Assembly: GCF_016862175.1 (NCBI RefSeq)
Contig: NZ_BOML01000032.1
Coordinates: 37,181-101,180, forward strand
Direction of reading: 5' to 3'
From: Paractinoplanes durhamensis
Lineage (GTDB): Bacteria; Actinomycetota; Actinomycetes; Mycobacteriales; Micromonosporaceae
DNA length: 64,000 nt
Part shown: one piece after another, positions 54,187 through 61,356 of the stretch
Position numbering within the stretch: the stretch's first letter is position 1
Layout of the letters: each line of letters begins with the position of its first letter
The notes under the pieces: generated by a model
Database searches by the model: none
Told to the model about the DNA's origin: nothing
Seen by the model: the letters and a program-made list of their open reading frames with translations, nothing else
Position numbers and translations under genes: made by a program

Positions 54187-54187
54187 C

Positions 54188-54805
54188 ATGGAGCTCACCA
54201 TTCTTGCGGCGTCCGGCGCGACCGGCCTCGAATTGACCCGCCAGGCGTTGGAGCGGGGCCACACGGTCACCGCGATCGCGCGCACCCCCGACCGCATAAC
54301 CGTTCCGAGTTCGGCCCGGCTGATCCGGGTGTCGGCCGACGTGCACGACCGGCGTTCCATCGAGGAGGCCCTGGCCGGCCAGAAGATCGTGCTGTCCGGC
54401 CTGGGCAATGCGAGCGGCGACAGGCCGAATGCGCTGACGGCCGGAGCCCGAGCGGTCGCCGCAGCACAACCCGAACGTGCCATCTGGCTGGGCGCATTCG
54501 GCACGGGCCCGTCCGCGCGAGCGGCCGGCGCCTTGACCCGAACGCTGCTGAAAATGATGGGCGCCGAGCTGTCCGACAAGGTAACCGCCGACGCGACCAT
54601 CATGGACGCAGGCGGAACGGTATTCCACGCGGGCCCGTTGTCGAACGGCCCGCTGAGCCCGACCCGCCGCACAGTCGCCCTGACCGAGGCACCGAAGCGC
54701 CTGTTTCCCGCACGCGTGAGCCGCGCAACGGTGGCCGCCGCCATGCTCGACGAGGCAGAGGCCCCGACTTACATGGGCGCGATCGCGATCCCGTTGGACC
54801 GATAG
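54188..54805 (+). CDS. NAD(P)-binding Rossmann-fold protein (NmrA/SDR-like)
   Basis: A 205-residue reductase or epimerase-like protein. The dinucleotide-binding loop ASGATGLELTRQALERGH lies at residues 8-25, and DVHDRRSIEEALAGQKIVLSG follows at the next strand. There is no SDR YxxxK motif. It starts 1 nt after paralogue 2 and is certainly in the same operon under the LysR regulator. Confidence 0.88.
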   Translation: MELTILAASGATGLELTRQALERGHTVTAIARTPDRITVPSSARLIRVSADVHDRRSIEEALAGQKIVLSGLGNASGDRPNALTAGARAVAAAQPERAIWLGAFGTGPSARAAGALTRTLLKMMGAELSDKVTADATIMDAGGTVFHAGPLSNGPLSPTRRTVALTEAPKRLFPARVSRATVAAAMLDEAEAPTYMGAIAIPLDR

Positions 54806-54824
54806 GCGGCTCGGAAGACGTTGA

Positions 54825-55088
54825 AGCCCTCGGTCCGCGACATCCAGCGGGTCGATCCTGAGCGTCTACTCGAAGGATTCGATTCTGTCGATCAGCGCGA
54901 TCGGGTCGCTACTGGCGGTCGGCGCCTTCGGTGTGGTCGTGGGCGTTGGCTCAGTCGCCGTTGCCGGCATGGTTGTTGCGGCCGTCCTGATCGGGCTGGT
55001 CGGCTGTGCGATCGCGACGGGCACAGCCTCTGTTGGGCGACGTTCGTTGTTGCCGATTCGTGCGGAGGGTCCCCCAGAGCTGATTTAG
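54825..55088 (+). pseudogene. Hydrophobic protein remnant lacking a start
   Basis: The frame ending at TAG 55086-55088 encodes GSILSVYSKDSILSISAIGS followed by a long Gly/Val/Ala membrane-like stretch and RRSLLPIRAEGPPELI. The only start codons lie deep in the hydrophobic part. The ILSxxSxxSILSI pattern resembles small actinobacterial proteins with serine/leucine repeats, which I recall only vaguely. Probably a 5'-truncated or frameshifted gene. Confidence 0.4.
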
Positions 55089-55139
55089 GCGGTGGTACTC
55101 ATGCCTCGTTCCACGGCCTGACCGGGTGCAGTGGTGGGC

Positions 55140-55850
55140 TCAGGAATGGTCGGATTCAGCTTGGTGAGCCTTCCATGTTCTGCTGTTGATCGGCTTCACC
55201 GGATCTCCGTGGTAGCGGGCGATCTCGAGGCGTCGGCCGAGTCCGGCCGGGTAGGCGGCGGCCCAGAAGTCGAGCAGGTCGTCTTCCCTGGTCATCGCTC
55301 TGGAGGCGCGAATGAGATAGCCGGCTTCTTCGAGACGAGTCAGGGCATCGTGGGCTTGCCCTACCGGGATTCCCGCAGCCGTTGCGATCTCGCGAATCTT
55401 CCCACCTGCGAGTTCTGGCCAGGCCAAGAGCGCGAAGATGACCCGGGAACGACCCGAACTGAAGAGATTGGTCCGCCGAGTCGGCGGCGCGGCGGGCGGA
55501 TTGTCTTTCGCGGTGTGCTTCGTCGGGGCAGTGCGGCCCTGCACCTCGATGCGTACGCCATCGAACAGGATGAAGGCGTTTCCCAACGTGTCCAGGAAAT
55601 GGATGTCCGCCTCGCGAAACGCGGCGGCACTGCGTCGGCTGATGTGCTCGCCGACAATCAGCAGGGGGTATGGCGAGGGCCCGGACTCCGATAGGCCAGC
55701 GAGCTGAGCGTCATCGGCTCCAGCACCTCTACCGCATATCGGGCCTGCGACGCTGCATGCGACAGCGTCACGACCTCGGCGGTGATGCCGAACTCCCGCA
55801 GACGCTCACGGGCCACCTCTAAGAGACGGTGGCCGAGTTCGGCAGGTGTT
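55140..55850 (-). pseudogene. AbiEi-type antitoxin pseudogene with frameshift
   Basis: The minus strand encodes, in two frames, a protein resembling type IV TA antitoxins of the AbiEi family. The upstream frame gives LGHRLLEVARERLREFGI to AVEVLEPMTLSSLAYRSPGP, then runs into a stop. The downstream frame resumes with YPLLIVGEHISRRSAAAF, READIHFLDTLGNAF and the winged helix (KIREIATAAGIPVGQAHDAL). The junction near 55675-55685 needs one extra base. No normal start codon was found, the C-terminal domain appears missing, and no AbiEii toxin follows. Confidence 0.6.
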
Positions 55851-55900
55851 CGGTTTTTCAGTGCGTTCAGCTTAACTGAACGATTTCAAGAACCGAACAC
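55846..55900. promoter_or_regulatory. Nested palindromes between AbiEi-like and small Fic-partner genes
   Basis: GTGTTCGGTT (55846-55855) is the exact reverse complement of AACCGAACAC (55891-55900), and inside them CGTTCAG (55864-55870) matches CTGAACG (55876-55882). Both repeats share one centre near 55873. The location between divergent TA remnants suggests an operator. Confidence 0.6.
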
Positions 55901-55979
55901 AATGGCTGCGGGTGGCGCGGCCCCTGGCGGTGGTGATCGCGGGGCGCTGTATACGGAGCGCGGCGCTAACATTGGAGCT

Positions 55980-56153
55980 ATGGAAATTCGGCGGGTTGCT
56001 AAGCGACGTCCGGTGTCTCGGGATGCCGTCAAGCGATTCGCGGTGCGGTCGACGGAGGCTTCAGCCCGGCTCGAACGGCGAAGTGTCCCGACGGAGTATG
56101 TGCGGCCGCCGGAGGTCGAGCGTCTCTTGGCTGAGCGCCAGCCGCAAGACTGA
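55980..56153 (+). CDS. Small basic protein preceding a Fic remnant, possible antitoxin
   Basis: A 57-residue basic protein (MEIRRVAKRRPVSRDAVKRF, VRPPEVERLLAERQ). GGAG lies 3 nt before the ATG at 55980. Its TGA overlaps the start of a Fic-like fragment (TGATG), an arrangement typical of small antitoxins upstream of Fic toxins. I do not recognise its family. Confidence 0.55.
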   Translation: MEIRRVAKRRPVSRDAVKRFAVRSTEASARLERRSVPTEYVRPPEVERLLAERQPQD

Positions 56154-56296
56154 TGTCGCTGACGCCGGGATACGGTGAAACGCCGGCTTCTGACGGCGAG
56201 CTGGAGTCTTGCAGCCGCACGTTCGCGAGGGCCTGGGCGAGCCGGTCAACAAGGCCGCCGTCTACGACCTTGAGCAAGCCGTGCAAGCGGACGTGA
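56153..56296 (+). pseudogene. Truncated, frameshifted Fic-family toxin remnant
   Basis: From ATG 56153 the sequence reads MSLTPGYGETPASDGELES. After a one-base frameshift near 56207 it continues as LQPHVREGLGEPVNKAAVYD then LEQAVQADV, which resembles the N-terminus of actinobacterial Fic proteins. It then breaks off at the end of the opposing lytic transglycosylase gene. The HxFx(D/E)GNGR catalytic core is absent. Confidence 0.55.
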
Positions 56297-56992
56297 CTAG
56301 TACGAGCCGACGGCTTCGGAGTGGGCCCATGCTTTGCACGGGGTCTTGTATCTGCCCTTGATGTAGCCCAAACCCCACTTGATCTGGGTAGCCGGGTTGG
56401 TCTTCCAGTCGGCGCCCTCCGAGGACATCTTGCTGCCGGGCAGGGCCTGGGGGATGCCGTAGGCGCCGGAGCTTCGGTTCTCGGCCCGGTAGTTCCAGCC
56501 GCTTTCCTTCTTGAACAGCTTGTCCAGGCAGGGGAACTGGTCGAGGCCGAAGCCGGCGTCGAGCATCAGGGCGCAACCGATCTGGCGGCTGCCGCTGTAT
56601 TCGTTGCAGCTGGCCGGGATCGGGCCCGCATACGGGACCGGGCCGCCGGTTGCCTCGGCCTTCTTCCGGTCGGCCTCGGCCTTCTTCGCGGCGGCCATCT
56701 TGGTGTTCAGGTTGTGGGACTTCGCGGCGGCCGTCTTCGCCTCGGCGGCGGCCTTGTCGGCGGCGTCGCCCTCGGCCTGGCGCTGCCATGCTCGGGCCGC
56801 CACGTGGTCACGCTGACGCTGCTTCAGTAACTGCATGTCGTCCGCGTCCACCTGCGCGACGTCCAGGGATGCGTGCGTGGAGAGACGCTGCGCCTCGTGG
56901 CCCTGGCCCAGGTAGACACCGGTGGCCAAACCGGCCAACAGCAGTGCCACCGAGGCGGAACGCATTCCGATGCGGCTCCAGCGCCGGTCCAC
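56297..56992 (-). CDS. Secreted lytic transglycosylase-like protein
   Basis: A 231-residue exported protein. The N-terminal segment SASVALLLAGLATGVYLG (about 10-28) is a signal or anchor. A charged Ala/Lys coiled coil spans about 40-120. The C-terminal lysozyme-like domain has FKKESGWNYRAENRSSGAYG (catalytic Glu in KES) and IPQALPGSKM, as in actinobacterial SLT proteins. The GTG at 56992 follows AAGGG by 7 nt; a longer frame to 57091 lacks a site. Confidence 0.9.
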   Translation of the reverse strand: MDRRWSRIGMRSASVALLLAGLATGVYLGQGHEAQRLSTHASLDVAQVDADDMQLLKQRQRDHVAARAWQRQAEGDAADKAAAEAKTAAAKSHNLNTKMAAAKKAEADRKKAEATGGPVPYAGPIPASCNEYSGSRQIGCALMLDAGFGLDQFPCLDKLFKKESGWNYRAENRSSGAYGIPQALPGSKMSSEGADWKTNPATQIKWGLGYIKGRYKTPCKAWAHSEAVGSY

Positions 56993-57275
56993 TAAGCATC
57001 CCTTCGTCGGGGGCCGATGATGCTCGCGCAACACCATGGCGCACACGGGCGCCAATGGTAAACGCCGCCGCGCCGATGTGGGATAGGCCATAGGGCACTG
57101 TTACTTATAGCGACCGAATCATGACGGAATCGTGCCGATCGCATGTTCGGTCCATATCGGACTGTACGGACTGGATTACGTACGGTTGGTTGCTGGTTCC
57201 TGGCCGGATGGGCAACATGTCGAGCGCGTTATCTCTCATAACCTCCGCGTGCATACTTCGTCACGAGGAGTGATC

Positions 57276-58438
57276 ATGGCTGAAGACACCTGGCTTGCCG
57301 CGCGGCTCATTCCTACGTCGGGCATCAACGGGCCCGACGAGCAGGAAAGGCGAGCGACGTCCGCGCTGCTTGCCGTGATGAGTGCGGTGCGGGAGTTCGG
57401 CCGATCATTGACGCAGCCTCTCGGTGCGCCCGCGGGGCCGGTGCAAACGTTCATCGAGGTTCCGTTTCACCTCGGCGACGGGAAGTTCTTTCCGGACGGT
57501 CTTATCCGGGTGAGTCGCGGCCAGCGCCAGTGGACCGCCCTCGTCGAGGTCAAGACGGGCAACAATGAACTGCAGACGGAGCAGCTCGAGCGTTATCTCG
57601 ACATTGCCCGCGAACAGGGCTTCGATGCGTTGATCACGATCTCGAACGAGATTCCGCCGATCGCCGGACAGCACCCGACCGTCATCGACAAACGGAAACT
57701 GAAGACGGTGGCGCTTTATCACCTTCCCTGGTCGGAGGTTCTCACCGCGGCGGTGATGCAGAAGGAGTACCGCGGGGTCGCCGACCCGGATCAGGCGTGG
57801 GTTCTGGGTGAGCTGATTCGCTACCTCGAACATCCACGGTCGGGTGCTCTCGAATTCAGCGACATGGGGCCGCGGTGGGTGTCGGCCCGTGACTCGGTGG
57901 GGGCGGGGACGCTCCGGGCGCGGTCGGAGCGCTGTCGATCACGGCGGACCTGCGAGCCTCGAAAATCACCTGCCACGTCGACCTGGACGCGCCGCGCGAA
58001 GGCCGGCCGACGACGCGAATCAACTGGCTCGTACGCCAGCTCAAGGACGCGCCGGAGTCCGTGCGCCTCGAGTCGTTCACGGCCTACTCGCGTGGTCCTG
58101 GCAATGCTGAGTTGCTGAAGGCGGTGCGGGACAGCCCGACGATTCTCGTCGGTGATCCCGGCAAGGAGATCCGATCGTTCCGGGTCGCGGTGACCTCGCC
58201 GGCCGGCAGTAAGCGGGGCACCGGGCGTGGGTCGTTCATCGATTCGGTGCTCGGGGCCGTCGACGACTTCTATGGGCAGGTCATTCAGAACCTGAAGCCG
58301 TGGATGCCGGCGCCGCCGAAGCTCCGGGCGGCGGAGGACGTGATCGAGGCCGAACCGGTCTCGAATTCGTTGATCTCCACCGCTATCTCGTCCCAGGACG
58401 GACCGGAGGTCGAGGCGACGGACACGCCGGCGTCGTAG
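57276..58438 (+). pseudogene. Frameshifted PD-(D/E)xK nuclease-like gene
   Basis: The ATG at 57276 follows GAGGAG. The first frame (to about 57900) encodes LIPTSGINGPDEQERRATSA and a nuclease-like core: FIEVPFHLGDGKFFPDGLI then WTALVEVKTGNNEL, giving the D...ExK pattern. A one-base shift in the G-rich run near 57898-57910 then changes frame. The second frame continues with VGALSITADLRASKITCHVD and DAPREGRPTTRINWLVRQLK, and ends at 58438. Family members I recall are longer in the middle, so a deletion may accompany the frameshift. Confidence 0.65.
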
Positions 58439-58442
58439 CTGG

Positions 58443-58799
58443 TCAGGGGCGGGCGATTGCTCGTTCCACGCGGTCTACGGTTTCGCGGGGGTCGGGGACC
58501 TCGATGATCAGGCGGGTGTAGCGCTCGTCGGCCAGCTGGATCACTACGGCCTTTGTCGGGTCGTGGACGTCCCAGAAGACTCGCTCGCCGTCGATGTGGA
58601 ACGTGCCGGCTGTGATTACGCCCGGCAGGTAGGCGCCTGGGGCGCGGAGGCCTTTCGGCTCTCGGGCTATGCCGGGGTCGGCGGTTGCGCCGCGGACATT
58701 GGACAGTGGGATCTCCAGGCGGCTCTTCAAGGCCCAGAGTTTGTCCCAGCCCTCCATCTCCACGATCAGGTGGTCGCCGTCGATGTTGATCTGCGCCAT
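58443..58799 (-). CDS. Small conserved hypothetical protein (PH-like)
   Basis: A 118-residue cytosolic protein. INIDGDHLIVEMEGWDKLWALKS, RAPGAYLPGVITAGTFHIDG and VFWDVHDPTKAVVIQLADERYTRLIIEV are blocks seen in actinobacterial proteins with a bacterial pleckstrin-like fold; the function is unknown. It starts 12 nt after the upstream TetR gene and is probably co-transcribed with it. Confidence 0.82.
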   Translation of the reverse strand: MAQINIDGDHLIVEMEGWDKLWALKSRLEIPLSNVRGATADPGIAREPKGLRAPGAYLPGVITAGTFHIDGERVFWDVHDPTKAVVIQLADERYTRLIIEVPDPRETVDRVERAIARP

Positions 58800-58810
58800 G
58801 GGTCGCGTCC

Positions 58811-59206
58811 TTACCTGGGTAGGCGGGCTCGTAGTTTTTCGCCGAGCAGGGAAGCCGTTGCTGCTGGGGACATGGCCTTGTCGAACTCGGCCAGGATCTC
58901 GGTGATCTCGGTGGCCACCTCGGGGTCGTCCGGGGCTCGGTCGACCGCGGCCAGCAGCAGGAAGTCCAGGTGTTCGGTGAGGGTGCCGCTCTGCAAGGCC
59001 GGGCGGACCTGCTCGGTCAGGTGCCAGCGCAGCGCGGTCAGGTAGAGGCCGCGTTTGCTGCCGAACGTCTGGTACAGGCTGTTGCGGTGCACGCCGAGGT
59101 GGTTGACCAGGTCGTCGACGGAGATTCCGTCGTACGCCCGGGAAGCGAACAAAGCCGCGGCCGAAGCGACCACCTCGGCCTCGTCGAATGCTCTTGGTCT
59201 GCCCAC
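58811..59206 (-). CDS. Short TetR family regulator
   Basis: A 131-residue TetR protein. The DNA-binding domain covers about 5-52 (FDEAEVVASAAALFASRAYD, ISVDDLVNHLGVHRNSLYQTFGSKRGLYL). The ligand domain is only about 75 residues, against about 140 in typical members, and contains HLTEQVRPALQSGTLTEHLD. It may be a naturally short form or a C-terminally trimmed one. It is followed by the PH-like gene. Confidence 0.88.
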   Translation of the reverse strand: MGRPRAFDEAEVVASAAALFASRAYDGISVDDLVNHLGVHRNSLYQTFGSKRGLYLTALRWHLTEQVRPALQSGTLTEHLDFLLLAAVDRAPDDPEVATEITEILAEFDKAMSPAATASLLGEKLRARLPR

Positions 59207-59259
59207 GTGACCAGCGTAGCCAGTTTAGGAACGAGCAGTCAAGAACGAGCGTTCCTTAA

Positions 59260-59544
59260 TTACGAGGCCGCGTCGGGGCGCTTCTTGAGCTCGGCTATCC
59301 GGGGCATGCGGGCGTGGCCGCGCCGGCCGGTGGCGAAATGGGAGAAGCCGCTGTTGTCGTGGCGGCGCCGGGGACGCTGCGGGGCCGGCTTCGATGCCGC
59401 ACCGGGTGCTTCCGCCGCCACAGAAGCACCCGGTGCCGCCGATGCCGGGCGGTGGTGTCGGGCTTGTGTGTTGCGCCTGAGGCGGAACAGCACGAGCGCC
59501 GTCGCGGAAAGGACGATGCTCACCAGGACCATCGTGCGAACCAC
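59260..59544 (-). CDS. Small membrane-anchored basic protein
   Basis: A 94-residue hypothetical. One TM segment at the N-terminus (MVLVSIVLSATALVLFRL) is followed by an Ala/Pro linker and a basic tail with RPRRRHDNSGFSHFATGRRG. I chose the GTG at 59544 because AGAGGT precedes it by 8 nt. No family recognised. Confidence 0.55.
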   Translation of the reverse strand: MVRTMVLVSIVLSATALVLFRLRRNTQARHHRPASAAPGASVAAEAPGAASKPAPQRPRRRHDNSGFSHFATGRRGHARMPRIAELKKRPDAAS

Positions 59545-59669
59545 GTTGCCACGACCTCTCACCCGGGGTCATTGGTTATCGAGACAACGACGTTAGCAGT
59601 GACTGGCGCGCTAGCCAATCCGCCGACTTGTGGACGTACACCCGCGCTGTTCGCTCTTATGCTGTGTCG

Positions 59670-60059
59670 ATGTCATCGGGATTCGGCGCCTACCTGAAGG
59701 AAGCGATCCTGGCTGCCCGCTTCCCGACGCCGAGCCACTTCGCGCGAGCAGTCGGCACCGACCCGTCGGTGGTGCTGCGGTGGCTGAGCGAGGAGCAACG
59801 GCCCACCATCACGTCGATCGAGCGGATTGCGCCGGTGCTCGGCCGCAGCATCAACGAGCTCGTGCTGGCCGCCTATCCCGATCGGCTCAGCGGGCCTGTC
59901 CCGGCGACGCCGGCCATTCATCCGCTGGTGCACGAGCTCGGGCGGCTCCTCGCCGACGACTCGCCGATCCCGCGCGCCGACCGCGAGGCACTCGAGACGG
60001 TCCTCGATCGGCTTCTTGATCCATATCGGAGACTGTCGCGCCGTCGCAAATCCGGGTGA
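59670..60059 (+). CDS. HTH-domain DNA-binding protein (XRE-like)
   Basis: A 129-residue protein with an N-terminal XRE-type helix-turn-helix (FGAYLKEAILAARFPTPSHF, AVGTDPSVVLRWLSEEQRPT, IERIAPVLGRSINELV). A C-terminal helical region follows (HELGRLLADDSPIPRADREA). The ATG at 59670 lies 6 nt after TATGCT (59658-59663), suggesting a leaderless mRNA. Target unknown. Confidence 0.85.
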   Translation: MSSGFGAYLKEAILAARFPTPSHFARAVGTDPSVVLRWLSEEQRPTITSIERIAPVLGRSINELVLAAYPDRLSGPVPATPAIHPLVHELGRLLADDSPIPRADREALETVLDRLLDPYRRLSRRRKSG

Positions 60060-60133
60060 CAGATACCCGCCTCTACGCACGTTCTCGCTGGTCGATTGTC
60101 GCGTTCGGGCCGCCGGGTCACTAGCCTCCAACC

Positions 60134-60673
60134 ATGACCGAGCGGCCGCACCTCTCCAGCGGACTCCACCTCCAGATCAGCAAGCTGCTCGTGGTCGCGG
60201 TCATCGTCGCCACGGCGGCCACCGGCGCCCTGATCGTCATGCTGTTCACAGCGATGCCCCCGGGTAATCCGCCGCCCCCGCCGGTCGGGATGGCCCCGCC
60301 TCCGCCGAGCCTGCGCCCGCTGGCCTTCTTCTCCGTCGTCACCGGCTTTTTCGTGCTCTCCTGGCTGTCCGTGCTGGTGGTGTTCGCCCGCGACCAGGTT
60401 CTGCGGCAGATGCGCCGGCACCAGCCGCCGCCGTCGCCCGGGGGCGGGCTGAGCGGCGAGTTGGGCGGCATGCTGGCCGGGCTGCGCGCCGAGATCGCCG
60501 CCGACCGGGAACGTGACCTGGCAGCGCTGGGCGAGCGGCTGGCCGAAATGACCACCGAGTTCGGCGAGCGCCGGGAAACCGACGGCTACCTCAACGGCAT
60601 GCGTACGGCCACCGCGCCGGAGTCACCGGAGGCAAACGTGCGAGCACTACGCCGCACCCCACCCCAGCGCTGA
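60134..60673 (+). CDS. Two-TM membrane protein with C-terminal coiled coil
   Basis: A 179-residue hypothetical. TM1 is near 16-40 (LLVVAVIVATAATGALIVML), a Pro-rich loop follows (GNPPPPPVGMAPPPPS), and TM2 is near 64-84 (AFFSVVTGFFVLSWLSVLVV). The cytosolic tail is helical (LRAEIAADRERDLAALGERL). The ATG at 60134 lies 6 nt after TAGCCT. No known family. Confidence 0.78.
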   Translation: MTERPHLSSGLHLQISKLLVVAVIVATAATGALIVMLFTAMPPGNPPPPPVGMAPPPPSLRPLAFFSVVTGFFVLSWLSVLVVFARDQVLRQMRRHQPPPSPGGGLSGELGGMLAGLRAEIAADRERDLAALGERLAEMTTEFGERRETDGYLNGMRTATAPESPEANVRALRRTPPQR

Positions 60674-60680
60674 ACTGGCT

Positions 60681-60941
60681 CTACACCACTTGCAGGTCGA
60701 CTTCGTACTTCTGGATCTCGGAGTCGCGGGTCATCAGCGTCAGGTCTTCGAGCTGAGCCTGCGCGATGAGGATCCGGTCGAAGGGATCGCGGTCGACTCG
60801 GCGGTTGAGCGGGACGACCTTGGCGACGGGAGTGCCTGACCGGCTGATGATGATTTCTTCGCCGTGCTCGACACGACCGATGATGCGCGACAGATTCGTC
60901 GCCGCATGGTGGACGTTGAATTCCGCGGCGCTCTCCGTCAT
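60681..60941 (-). pseudogene. Chimeric Phd antitoxin-VapC toxin remnant
   Basis: An 86-residue ORF. Residues 1-50 are a Phd/YefM antitoxin (FNVHHAATNLSRIIGRVEHG, EIIISRSGTPVAKVVPLNRR). Residues 51-86 are the C-terminal end of a PIN/VapC toxin (DPFDRILIAQAQLEDLTLMT, RDSEIQKYEV). In intact operons these belong to two consecutive genes. An internal deletion that removed the antitoxin end and most of the toxin explains the fusion. It could still bind the old operator. Confidence 0.75.
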
Positions 60942-60995
60942 GACGACCCCTTGGCCCAGAGGCTAGTCCGCTTGCCGTCGGGGGAGCTGGGGGAA

Positions 60996-61343
60996 TCAGT
61001 CGTCGTCGGTCAGTTCGGCCAGGACCTCGGTGGCGTCGCTGTTGCCGGCGGCGGCGAGGCGGCGTAGCTCGGTCAGGTTGTTCTGTTCGGCGGCTGTCTC
61101 GATCAGGACGGCGGTCGCGTCGGAGTGGCCCTGGGCGGACAGGTGGCGTAGCTCGGACAGGTCGCCTCGCTCGCCGGCCAGCTCGATCAGGTGGGCAGCC
61201 GCGTCGGAATTTCCCGCGTCGGAGAGGCGGCGCAGCTCGTTCAGGTCCCCGCGCTCCACGGCCAGGGCGATCAGGTCGTCGAGCGCATCCGGGTCGCCGG
61301 TTGCGGCCCGCTGGCGCAGGCGTCGCTCGTCGTGGTCGGTCAT
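60996..61343 (-). CDS. 28-residue helical repeat protein
   Basis: A 115-residue protein built of three full and one partial 28-residue repeats with the pattern G-x-x-D-A-x-x-x-L-I-x-x-A-x-E-x-x-D-L-x-E-L-R-x-L-S/A-x-A (for example GNSDAAAHLIELAGERGDLS). The pattern suggests paired helices as in HEAT, TPR or Sel1 solenoids. The ATG at 61343 is chosen; a GTG at 61352 is possible. It lies 14 nt downstream of the LCP gene and may be co-transcribed with it. Confidence 0.75.
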   Translation of the reverse strand: MTDHDERRLRQRAATGDPDALDDLIALAVERGDLNELRRLSDAGNSDAAAHLIELAGERGDLSELRHLSAQGHSDATAVLIETAAEQNNLTELRRLAAAGNSDATEVLAELTDDD

Positions 61344-61356
61344 GCCGGCCACGATG

